From NCBI GenBank assembly GCA_013043945.1, contig JABEUW010000041.1:1-10517 (forward strand): a stretch of DNA of 10,517 nucleotides, in the 5' to 3' direction. The notes beneath the pieces are model-generated. The model was given only the letters and a program-made list of their open reading frames with translations, did not search any database and was not told where the DNA came from. The DNA comes from Vulcanimicrobiota bacterium. Its GTDB lineage: Bacteria > Vulcanimicrobiota > Vulcanimicrobiia > Vulcanimicrobiales > Vulcanimicrobiaceae. The position numbers and the translations under genes were made by a program. Positions 1 through 6,505 of this stretch are shown piece by piece. How positions within the stretch are numbered: position 1 is the first letter of the stretch; every line of letters begins with the position of its first letter.

Positions 1-620
1 CCGATCCGTTTGACGAGAAGGACGGCACGCTCTGCGAGCGATTGGTGAACCCCGCGTAGAATATTTTCGCGCGACTCACCCTGGCTAACGTGATTGATAA
101 TCTCCGATTCCGCCAACACCGCGCAGACGCTCGAGATAGCTACCGGGTTATCGCCGTTCATCGAAAGCTCTCCGACCTCGGCGAGCTCGGTTTCGAGATA
201 CTTCGCGGCGCGCTCGACGAAGCCGCCGGCCCCGGCGGCGCATTTTTCGTTCGACTTAAATTCGCGGACGCGCCCACCCGGAACGATCTTGACCGCGCGC
301 GAACTCTGAGCTCCGATATCGAGGACGCAACGCGTTCCGGGAAAGAGGGCGGCCGCGCCGTAGGCCGCCGCCGTGACTTCCGTGAGTTGAAGATCGCGTT
401 CGGGATAGCTCGAACGGCCAAATCCAGTCGTTGCGATGTAGTGGAGATCGCTACGCCCGGCACCGATGCTCGCGAGTGCCTCGTCCACCGCGCGGTCGAC
501 CAATTCAATCAACGGCGGCCGCGTGCGCGTCGCCCGAGCGAAGAGTTGTCGCCCATCTCGGTCGATGAGAACGACTTTCGTGCTGCGCGAGCCAAGATCG
601 ACGCCGGCAATGATATTCAT
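1..620 (-). CDS. bcrD: Benzoyl-CoA reductase ATPase subunit, BcrD/BadG-like (3' end outside window)
   Basis: This is one of two ATP-hydrolysing activator subunits of class I benzoyl-CoA reductase; with its paralogue it carries a [4Fe-4S] cluster and drives electrons to the BcrBC catalytic module. I translated it by hand: the frame stays open for 206 codons to the left edge, so the C-terminus is missing. It starts MNIIAGVDLG, an ASKHA phosphate-binding loop. Cys127 (in NEKCAAGAG) and Cys166 (in SSVCAVLAE) match the two family cysteines that bind the cluster between the ATPase subunits. The usual DIGGQD motif reads DIGAQS (residues 101-106). From memory the delta subunit of Thauera also departs there (DIGA), which together with gene order is why I call it BcrD rather than BcrA. 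The ATG at 620 follows the bcrA stop by 12 bp with AAAGGAG at 628-634. Alternative: alpha subunit of an Azoarcus-type enzyme. The family is certain; the subunit letter is less so. Confidence 0.85.
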   Translation of the reverse strand, partial: MNIIAGVDLGSRSTKVVLIDRDGRQLFARATRTRPPLIELVDRAVDEALASIGAGRSDLHYIATTGFGRSSYPERDLQLTEVTAAAYGAAALFPGTRCVLDIGAQSSRAVKIVPGGRVREFKSNEKCAAGAGGFVERAAKYLETELAEVGELSMNGDNPVAISSVCAVLAESEIINHVSQGESRENILRGVHQSLAERAVLLVKRI

Positions 621-627
621 CTGCGTT

Positions 628-634
628 CTCCTTT
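628..634 (-). promoter_or_regulatory. Shine-Dalgarno for bcrD
   Basis: The minus strand reads AAAGGAG, 7 nt before the ATG at 620, and overlaps the bcrA stop codon TAA (633-635). It fixes the bcrD start and suggests coupled translation with bcrA. Confidence 0.75.
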
Positions 635-1427
635 ATGAAGCGGCTGCGGTCGACATCGCGTGTTCGAGTGCAAACACCGCTGCGCCGATCGCACCCATAT
701 AATGTGAATCCGGGCTAACGTTGAGCGGTGCGCCCAGTTTCTCTTCGAGCATTTTCACCATGCCGACATTGAGCGATACGCCGCCGGTGAAGGTGTAGTT
801 CGGTTTTAATCCGACGCGTCGAACGAGGGCGATCGTTCTCGCCGCTATCGCACTGTGAATGCCGCCGAGGATATCCTCGGTTTTCTTTCCCTGCGCGACG
901 TACGACATGATATCGGATTCCACAAAGACCGTGCAGACGGTCGATAGGCGCACCGGGTTGCGCGCTTTGAGCGAGATCGCTCCGATTTCATCGAGCGCCA
1001 GCCCGAGCGTCTCGGCGGCGGTGGAGAGAAATCGTCCGGTTCCGGCAGCACACTTATCGTTCATCACGAAATCGACGACCTCGCCGTTCTGTACGCTGAT
1101 GCCCTTCGCGTCCTGACCGCCCATATCGATCACGGTTGAGGTGTCGGGGAAGAGCATGCTCGCGCCCTTTGCGTGGCAGGTGATCTCGGTAATCTGGAGA
1201 TCGCCGAACGAGACTTTGAAGCGTCCGTACCCGGTACCCACGACGCACAGGACATCTTCGCGCGCAATGCCGCCCGCTGCGAGCACCGCTTCGTAGCCGC
1301 GCTCGCCCGCCCGAGTAATGTTCGCGCCGGTGTCGGTGAGAGCGCGAGCGACAATCTGCTTGTTTTCGTCGATAATAATGCACTTGGTCTGCGTCGAGCC
1401 GACATCGATACCTGCCGCGTACTTCAT
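633..1427 (-). CDS. bcrA: Benzoyl-CoA reductase ATPase subunit, BcrA/BadF-like
   Basis: 264-residue BcrA/BadF/HgdC-type activator ATPase (ASKHA fold). It couples ATP hydrolysis to low-potential electron transfer into the aromatic-ring-reducing module. Motifs run in order: IDVGSTQTK (7-15, phosphate loop), DMGGQDAK (101-108), NDKCAAGTGRF (123-133, Cys126), STVCTVF (162-168, Cys165), FTGGVSLN (213-220, adenosine-side glycines) and GAIGAA (245-250). Cys126 and Cys165 are the expected pair for the [4Fe-4S] cluster shared between two ATPase subunits. The frame is open upstream to 1868, but that part is the shadow of bcrB. The true start at 1427 is set by AAGGAG at 1435-1440 and by the MKYAAGID family N-terminus. 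The ATG overlaps the bcrB stop by 4 bp (ATGA). It is far shorter than the roughly 49-kDa Thauera alpha subunit and closer to the Azoarcus-type ATPase subunits, so the alpha/delta label rests on order and motif. A related acyl-CoA dehydratase activator is unlikely given the neighbours. Confidence 0.88.
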   Translation of the reverse strand: MKYAAGIDVGSTQTKCIIIDENKQIVARALTDTGANITRAGERGYEAVLAAGGIAREDVLCVVGTGYGRFKVSFGDLQITEITCHAKGASMLFPDTSTVIDMGGQDAKGISVQNGEVVDFVMNDKCAAGTGRFLSTAAETLGLALDEIGAISLKARNPVRLSTVCTVFVESDIMSYVAQGKKTEDILGGIHSAIAARTIALVRRVGLKPNYTFTGGVSLNVGMVKMLEEKLGAPLNVSPDSHYMGAIGAAVFALEHAMSTAAAS

Positions 1428-2689
1428 GCCGTTACTCCTTCCCGTATCGGGCGATGAGCGATCGATTCGAAGAACGCGTCGATGCGATTGCGCATCTGCG
1501 CCTCCGAGAAATAGCGCGGATCCTCTAAATCGGATTCCACGAGTAACGTCGGTACGCCGCGTTTGGTGAAGTACTCGCGCATATCGCCCTGCCCGGCGGA
1601 GAAGAGGCGGCAACTCTTCACCGAATGGATGATCAACGCGTTTGCGTTCCATTCTTCCAGATAGCGTTCGATCTGCTCGTAGCGCTGGAGGAAGTTGCGA
1701 TTGGTAAGGTTCCACTCCAGGAGGTGGCGAGCGATCGATTCCAACGGATGGTCGGGGTCGTGCGTAAAGCCGAACTCCCAGAGCCCGCCGACGGTGGAAT
1801 AGGTCGATGCGACCGCAACGGCATCCCAACGCGAGAACATATCGCGAAACGCGCGCAGGTGCGGCCATGGCGGCGGCCCTTCGATGACGTAGCGAAAGCG
1901 CTCTTTCTCCAAAGGCCCGATGCCGGCTTCGGCTTTAGCGAGCAGTTCGGCGTACGCCGTTTCGAAAAATTCCAGCCCCTGCGGAGTGCCGCGCAGGCAA
2001 TAGAGCGGTGCCATCATAGTGACGGAATCGAAATACGCATCGTAGGGCGCAGGCGTGCGCTTGGTGAGGTGCTTGATCTTCGCCCAGAGATCGCCGGTAA
2101 GTGACGATAGGCGAACCGCTTCGCGCAATTTCTCTTCGTCGAGTTTTCGCCCGGTAATCTCTTCGCAACGCCCTATGAGATGATGGAGCTGGCGCAAAAC
2201 GTACTCGATATCTTCTTTCGACGGCTTTCCCGACGCCGAGCGAATAAACGGAATATCGAGCTGAAAGGCCGACTGCCCCGTAAATTCTGCGAGGTGCCCG
2301 AACCAATCGAGATAGACGTTGCAGCCGACGTAATTGCAGAGTAAGAGCGAGGGTTCGGGGATGGTTGCGAATGGCGTCTGCCGCCCGCCGAAGTACATGC
2401 CGATATCGGCCTTAACGTAGGCGCAGTTATCCGATGAGTATCCCATGAATTCCGCGGACTGAATAAACGGCAGCGACTGCTTGCGCACTGCGAGTTGCAG
2501 TGCATTGACCTCCGGGAAGACCGGAAGAATATCGAATGCCCTGAGCAATTCGACCGGATTTCCGCCGATCAGCAAGTACGCAGCGGGGACGCCGCTGCCG
2601 TTCGCCGAGGCGGTAAGCGCCGCATAATACTCCGACATCAGCTCTTTTTGCAGATGGTGAAGTTTTCCCTGATAGTGGGTTTCGGTCAT
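1424..2689 (-). CDS. bcrB: Benzoyl-CoA reductase subunit BcrB/BadE (catalytic module)
   Basis: 421 residues of the HgdB/BcrB (2-hydroxyacyl-CoA dehydratase D) family. With BcrC it forms the iron-sulfur module that binds benzoyl-CoA and takes two electrons, giving the cyclic diene. Recognisable parts are the N-terminal region PAAYLLIGGNPVELLRAF (35-52) that opens the fold, the cysteine-bearing stretches around Cys89, Cys118 and Cys123, and the C-terminal half with IIHSVKSCRLFSAGQGD (353-369, Cys360) followed by PTLLVESDLEDPRYFSEAQM (380-399), a strongly family-typical end. Cysteines 89, 123 and 360 are plausible cluster ligands, but I cannot align them here. The length fits the beta subunit (about 48 kDa). 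The ATG at 2689 follows the bcrC stop by 11 bp; AGGAG next to the bcrC stop (2697-2701) acts as ribosome site. It overlaps bcrA by 4 bp. A methylbenzoyl-CoA reductase (Mbr-type) substrate cannot be excluded. Confidence 0.9.
   Translation of the reverse strand: MTETHYQGKLHHLQKELMSEYYAALTASANGSGVPAAYLLIGGNPVELLRAFDILPVFPEVNALQLAVRKQSLPFIQSAEFMGYSSDNCAYVKADIGMYFGGRQTPFATIPEPSLLLCNYVGCNVYLDWFGHLAEFTGQSAFQLDIPFIRSASGKPSKEDIEYVLRQLHHLIGRCEEITGRKLDEEKLREAVRLSSLTGDLWAKIKHLTKRTPAPYDAYFDSVTMMAPLYCLRGTPQGLEFFETAYAELLAKAEAGIGPLEKERFRYVIEGPPPWPHLRAFRDMFSRWDAVAVASTYSTVGGLWEFGFTHDPDHPLESIARHLLEWNLTNRNFLQRYEQIERYLEEWNANALIIHSVKSCRLFSAGQGDMREYFTKRGVPTLLVESDLEDPRYFSEAQMRNRIDAFFESIAHRPIREGVTA
1435..1440 (-). 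promoter_or_regulatory. Shine-Dalgarno deciding the bcrA start
   Basis: The minus strand reads AAGGAG, 7 nt before the ATG at 1427 and inside the end of bcrB. It supports the short 264-residue protein over the longer open frame starting at 1868. Confidence 0.75.
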
Positions 2690-2700
2690 CGCACGTACTC

Positions 2701-3879
2701 CTAATCGAAAAGAAGGGACTCGACGAACGTTTCGATCTCGCTTTTAATCCGATCGAACATCCACATCTTTTCTTCAAACTCCAAGAAGAGATGTGGAATG
2801 CCGGCTACTTGTAGGGCTTTACGGTAGATCGGATAGGCGAAGAGCGATGGTTCGCAAAATTTTGCACAGAGCACGATCACTGCATCGGCACGGTGCGAGC
2901 GGGCGCGCTCGACGAGCAACTCGGAAGGCGAGATACGCATGTCGTGCTTCACGGGCGACGGCAGCGAGGCGTTGAGGTAGTCTTCCGCGAGCGAGAGCAG
3001 AGGATCGGAGGTGTTCTCCGGAACGTTGCCGTTAAACCAGCGGCGACCGATGAGAAAATCGTCGTCGACGAGATAGCAGCCGGCATCTTCAATCGCCGCG
3101 ATGAGATCGAGCGGAGGCTGTTCGCAGAACGATCCCGTGAGGACGACGCGAATGCGGTCGCGCTCCCGCCCTTCGCGCGTTGCGGCGGCTTGCAGCGCAT
3201 CGGCAAGCAGCTCGGCGTGCTCCTCGGGTGGAATGAGGTGCCCGACCCGTACCAAGGGGTAGAGTTCGCGCGTGCGCAGCAGATGGGGCGAATCGCGACG
3301 TAGGGCATAGAGGCGCCGGATCGTCTCGCGAACGCGGTTGTAGATCCGTATCGCGGCGCGGAGATCCTCGGTCGTCATCGGCCGTCCGCTCAGTTCGCCG
3401 GCAAAAGTGGCGACGCGTTCGTACTCGTCGCGCAGATAGCGTGGAGCTTCCTCGGCTTCGAAGTTTTGCGGGAAGTGGATATACTCCACCGGCGTCTCAG
3501 GAAAGTTTCGCGTATAGACGCTGGCGAGATTGCGAGCGGGGTCGCAAATGGAATGAAAGACGACGCCGTCGAGATCGTCGAGGAGCCCGGTCATCCCTTG
3601 CTCGAGCGTGCTCTTGATGATCGAGCAGATAAACGATTGAAAGCGCGAATCGGCGTGCGCGATCTCCATGCGGTTGCCGCCGCCGGCGAGCCCCACCGGC
3701 AGCACGCCGGAGGCGTAAAAAACCTCGGTGGGGGTATAGACAGGAAAGCATCCGATCGCGGCGCGATTCGGTGCGGCCTGCTTCCACGCAACGGCGGGGG
3801 CGAAGCCGGGCTCTTCGATAATGCGGTCGCAACGTTCGACGAGTGCTTCGATGCTTTGCGGTAAGCTCTGCGTACTCAT
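2701..3879 (-). CDS. bcrC: Benzoyl-CoA reductase subunit BcrC/BadD (catalytic module)
   Basis: 392 residues, the gamma subunit that pairs with BcrB in class I benzoyl-CoA reductase; the family is HgdB-like and holds [4Fe-4S] clusters. Diagnostic stretches are IGCFPVYTPTEVFYASGVLP (42-61, Cys44), GGGNRMEIAHADSRFQSFIC (66-85, Cys85), FHSICDPARN (108-117, Cys112), GSFCEQPP (249-256) and IVLCAKFCEPSLFAYP (335-350, Cys338 and Cys342). The cysteines in these blocks are the candidate cluster ligands; the C-X3-C of the last block is typical of this subunit. The length matches the family (about 44 kDa). The ATG at 3879 is preceded by AGGAAGGA at 3886-3893 with a 6-nt spacer. The gene starts 12 bp after the had stop and precedes bcrB by 11 bp, giving the order bcrC-bcrB-bcrA-bcrD known from Thauera and Rhodopseudomonas (badDEFG). 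Confidence 0.9.
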   Translation of the reverse strand: MSTQSLPQSIEALVERCDRIIEEPGFAPAVAWKQAAPNRAAIGCFPVYTPTEVFYASGVLPVGLAGGGNRMEIAHADSRFQSFICSIIKSTLEQGMTGLLDDLDGVVFHSICDPARNLASVYTRNFPETPVEYIHFPQNFEAEEAPRYLRDEYERVATFAGELSGRPMTTEDLRAAIRIYNRVRETIRRLYALRRDSPHLLRTRELYPLVRVGHLIPPEEHAELLADALQAAATREGRERDRIRVVLTGSFCEQPPLDLIAAIEDAGCYLVDDDFLIGRRWFNGNVPENTSDPLLSLAEDYLNASLPSPVKHDMRISPSELLVERARSHRADAVIVLCAKFCEPSLFAYPIYRKALQVAGIPHLFLEFEEKMWMFDRIKSEIETFVESLLFD

Positions 3880-3885
3880 GGCGCT

Positions 3886-3893
3886 TCCTTCCT
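3886..3893 (-). promoter_or_regulatory. Shine-Dalgarno for bcrC
   Basis: The minus strand reads AGGAAGGA, partly inside the had stop codon, 6 nt before the bcrC ATG. It is the first strong, independent ribosome site after oah and may raise reductase synthesis relative to had. Confidence 0.65.
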
Positions 3894-4920
3894 AGTGCGA
3901 GGGAACGACGATCGTGCGTAGGCCGATGCCGGCGCGTAGAAAGTCGAGGCCGCGATTGATATCTTGGAGCGAGACGCGTTCGCTTACTAATTCTTTGATG
4001 CGAATCTGCCCGCGTCGCGCGAGTTCGATGATGCGCGGATAGTCGACGGGGCGACAGCCGAGCGAGCCGCGGATCTCTAACTCGGTGAACATCACTTTGC
4101 CGGCCGGAATCTCGGCGGGCTCCGAACAGAAACCGACGACGACGATACGCCCACCGCGGCGAACGCTTTCGATCGCGGTTCGGACGGTGTTCGGGTTGCC
4201 GATCGCTTCGAAGGCGATATCGGCGCCGCCGCCGGTCGCACGGCGTACCGCACGGGCGATGTCGGGGGCGTTGCTCGCATCGATAACGTGAGCCGCGCCG
4301 AATTGCAGCGCGAACTCCAAGCGCTCGGGCTTCATATCGACCGCCCAGACCTCGGCGCCCGCGGCGACGGCGATCTGAATGACGTTGATGCCGACGCCGC
4401 CGCAGCCGATCACGACGACGCGATCCCCCGGACGTACCTCGCCGCGATTGACGACGGCGTGGTACGGAGTCGAGACGGCGTCGGCGATGAGGCAGGCTTC
4501 TTCGAGCGGCAACTCGTCGGGGAGCAGCAGGACGTCTTTCGCCGGTACTTTCAGATATTCGGCGTAGGCGCCGTCGATATGATTGCCGAGCATGATGCCG
4601 TTCGCGCAGATGTTCTCGCGGCCGCGCCGACAGGCTTCACAGTGACCGCACGATAGAACCGCGGGAACCAAGACGCGATCGCCGACACGGCGTTCGATCG
4701 CGCCATCGCCGACGGCGAAGACGGTCCCGGAGGCTTCATGGCCGAGAATAAGCGGCGCCGGTGCGAAGGTAGGAACGCCGTGATCGATATAGTGCAGGTC
4801 GGTGTGGCAGAGGCCGCACGCCGCAACTTTAATGACGATCTCACCGTGCCCGGGCACCGGCATCGGCCGTTTCTCGATTTCGAGCGGTCGATTCGGCCCG
4901 ATGAAAACCGCGGCGTTCAT
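3892..4920 (-). CDS. had: 6-hydroxycyclohex-1-ene-1-carbonyl-CoA dehydrogenase (zinc MDR family)
   Basis: 342-residue zinc-containing medium-chain alcohol dehydrogenase. In this pathway Had oxidises 6-hydroxycyclohex-1-ene-1-carbonyl-CoA to the 6-oxo compound with NAD+. Visible motifs: ACGLCHTD (34-41) with Cys38 as catalytic zinc ligand; GHE at 60-62 supplying His61 and Glu62; the structural zinc site with cysteines 91, 94, 97 and 105; and the Rossmann loop GCGGVG (172-177) followed by VDMKPER (194-200), where Asp195 suggests NAD+ rather than NADP+. LIADAVSTPYHAV (144-156) resembles Had proteins. The start ATG overlaps the oah stop by 4 bp (ATGA), and I see no strong ribosome site of its own, so translation is probably coupled. 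On sequence alone the substrate of an MDR enzyme is hard to fix; the specific call leans on dch, oah and bcr being its direct neighbours. Confidence 0.85.
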   Translation of the reverse strand: MNAAVFIGPNRPLEIEKRPMPVPGHGEIVIKVAACGLCHTDLHYIDHGVPTFAPAPLILGHEASGTVFAVGDGAIERRVGDRVLVPAVLSCGHCEACRRGRENICANGIMLGNHIDGAYAEYLKVPAKDVLLLPDELPLEEACLIADAVSTPYHAVVNRGEVRPGDRVVVIGCGGVGINVIQIAVAAGAEVWAVDMKPERLEFALQFGAAHVIDASNAPDIARAVRRATGGGADIAFEAIGNPNTVRTAIESVRRGGRIVVVGFCSEPAEIPAGKVMFTELEIRGSLGCRPVDYPRIIELARRGQIRIKELVSERVSLQDINRGLDFLRAGIGLRTIVVPSH

Positions 4921-5747
4921 CGGCGAGCGCGCCGAATCGCGGCGTAATCGGGTTCGCGTTTTTCAACGAAGGCGCGCATGCCTTCGGCGGTCTCCGCACC
5001 GGCGAAATGCGATGCCAGCCACTCGCGGGCGTGGCCGATGGTGGCGTACCACGACTGGTCTTTCCAGTAATTCACCTGACACTGCGTATAGCTCAAGCAT
5101 TGCGGGAACTTATCGAGCAATTTATTGCAGAGATCGCGGACGACCTCGTCGAGTTGTTCGTACGGTGCGACGCGATTCACGAGTCCCCAATCGAGCGCTT
5201 GCGCGGCGGTAATCGGTTCGCACAAGAAGAGCATCTCGCGCGCGCGACGATCGCCGACGATGATCGGGAGCCACTGCGTGCCGCCGCCTGCGGCGACGCT
5301 GCCGACCCGCGTACCGACCTGGCGGATCGTCGCATGTTCGGCGGCGACCGCAAGATCGCAGGCCATATTCATCTCGTTCCCGCCGCCGACGGCCATGCCG
5401 TTGATGCGCGCGATCGTCGGTTTACCCATATTACGAATCGTGTCGAGACAATCTTGGAAGAGCACCATATACTTCCAAAATTGCTCGGGATGCTCGACGT
5501 ACCGTTCGGCGTACTCTTTCACATCGCCGCCGGTGCAAAACGCCTTGCGCCCCGCACCGGTGAGCACCACGACGCCCACTTCGTCATCCCACATCGCGCG
5601 ACGGAGCGCTTCGTGCAGGCGCCCCAACGTCTCGGTCGTGTAGGCGTTGTAGGCTTGCGGGCGATTGAAGGTAATCGTCGCCACGCGGTCGTCGACGGAG
5701 TAGAGAACGTCCTCTTGAGCGGTGCTCGCCTCGGTGGTCGCAGTCAT
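4917..5747 (-). CDS. oah: 6-oxocyclohex-1-ene-1-carbonyl-CoA hydrolase, short form (crotonase family)
   Basis: 276-residue crotonase-superfamily enzyme, proposed to hydrate 6-oxocyclohex-1-ene-1-carbonyl-CoA and hydrolyse the C-C bond, opening the ring to 3-hydroxypimelyl-CoA. Motifs: FCTGGD (70-75) and INGMAVGGGNEMNMACD (115-131) form the oxyanion hole and CoA pocket; RQVGTRVGSVAAGGGTQWLP (142-161) resembles the GSxxxGG(S/G)T segment of Oah/BamA and MenB/BadI proteins; LCNKLLDKFPQC (206-217) resembles the C-terminal part of Oah. It is roughly 100 residues shorter than Oah/BamA as I know them, so it may lack an insertion or be nearer BadI (2-ketocyclohexanecarboxyl-CoA hydrolase). Had and Dch next to it favour the Oah role. 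The ATG at 5747 overlaps the dch stop by 4 bp; AAAGGAG at 5758-5764 lies 10 nt upstream. The crotonase family is certain; the exact reaction is a good but unproven inference. Confidence 0.75.
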   Translation of the reverse strand: MTATTEASTAQEDVLYSVDDRVATITFNRPQAYNAYTTETLGRLHEALRRAMWDDEVGVVVLTGAGRKAFCTGGDVKEYAERYVEHPEQFWKYMVLFQDCLDTIRNMGKPTIARINGMAVGGGNEMNMACDLAVAAEHATIRQVGTRVGSVAAGGGTQWLPIIVGDRRAREMLFLCEPITAAQALDWGLVNRVAPYEQLDEVVRDLCNKLLDKFPQCLSYTQCQVNYWKDQSWYATIGHAREWLASHFAGAETAEGMRAFVEKREPDYAAIRRARR

Positions 5748-6505
5748 CGGTATTCATCTCCTTTGGAAAGAGTATGCGCCCAAACGGGAGAGCGCTTTTC
5801 AAGGAATGCCGCTATGCCTTCGGCCCCGTCGCGGCTGGGCAAGAGCTCGTCGCGATACGCATGCATCGCGAGCGAAAGATCGTCGAACCGAATCGCGCGC
5901 TTGCACGCGCGCACGGCGACGGCGGAGAATCCGAGAAGCCGCGCGCAGAGCGCCTCCGTCGTTGCGGAGAGATCCTCGGGAGCGAGGACGCTGCCGACCA
6001 GGCCCCACGCTAGAGCGCTCTGCGCATCGATCTTGCGCCCGGTAAGGATCGCATCGAACGCGCGTTGGGTGCCGATCGCTCGCGGCAGAAGCGCGCATGC
6101 GATCGGCGGGAGTGCTGCGAGTTGTACTTCGGGGAGAGAGAAAAATGCTCGCGTCGAGCAGAGCGCGAGATCGGCGAGCAAAAGGAGTTCGAAGCCGCCG
6201 CCCATCGCCGGGGCATTCGCCGCGCAGACGATCGCCGGAGAGGCGGAGAGAAAGGCGCGCGCCATCTCTTCGAATGCCGCGAGCATCTCGGGTGCTTTTT
6301 CGGGCACGTGGTCGCCGACTTCAACCCCGGCGCAGAACGCGCGTTCGCCGGCGGCCTCGATACTGACGACGGTACAGCTCTCGCTCTCGCGAATCGCCGC
6401 AGTGAGCGCGCGAATATCGGCGATGCCGAGCACGTTGAGCGGCCCGGCCTGGAGCGTAATACGTGCGCGGCGCCCTTCGCGCGCCCATGCGATGCGCTCG
6501 TTCAT
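5744..6505 (-). CDS. dch: Cyclohexa-1,5-diene-1-carbonyl-CoA hydratase (crotonase family)
   Basis: 253-residue enoyl-CoA hydratase-like protein, proposed to add water to cyclohexa-1,5-diene-1-carbonyl-CoA, the product of benzoyl-CoA reductase, giving 6-hydroxycyclohex-1-ene-1-carbonyl-CoA. RAFCAGVEVGDHVPEKAPEM (55-74) is close to the AFCAGVDVxDHxPxK block that I associate with Dch. NAPAMGGGFELLLLADLAL (97-115) supplies the second part of the oxyanion hole. FSLPEVQLAALPPIACALLP (122-141) matches the PE(I/V)xxxxxPP block of dienoyl-CoA hydratases, with the proline-rich variant typical of Dch. The frame is open to 6625, but the extra 40 residues are arginine-rich and lie over tetR. The start at 6505 gives a family-like N-terminus and a 4-bp ATGA overlap with the tetR stop. 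No strong ribosome site is visible, so coupling to tetR is likely. Its order before oah and had differs from Thauera, where it follows bcrD. Confidence 0.85.
   Translation of the reverse strand: MNERIAWAREGRRARITLQAGPLNVLGIADIRALTAAIRESESCTVVSIEAAGERAFCAGVEVGDHVPEKAPEMLAAFEEMARAFLSASPAIVCAANAPAMGGGFELLLLADLALCSTRAFFSLPEVQLAALPPIACALLPRAIGTQRAFDAILTGRKIDAQSALAWGLVGSVLAPEDLSATTEALCARLLGFSAVAVRACKRAIRFDDLSLAMHAYRDELLPSRDGAEGIAAFLEKRSPVWAHTLSKGDEYR
5758..5764 (-). promoter_or_regulatory. Shine-Dalgarno for oah
   Basis: The minus strand reads AAAGGAG within the last codons of dch, 10 nt before the oah ATG at 5747. It supports this start and coupled translation with dch. Confidence 0.65.

Noticed and set aside
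90..638. 182-codon open frame on the plus strand
   Set aside because: It lies opposite the partial bcrD frame, which is open to the window edge and has the ASKHA and cluster-cysteine motifs.
1428..1868. 147-residue N-terminal extension of BcrA, as if a fusion
   Set aside because: The extra residues are arginine- and proline-rich and are the out-of-frame reading of bcrB. A good Shine-Dalgarno and a family-typical N-terminus place the start at 1427.
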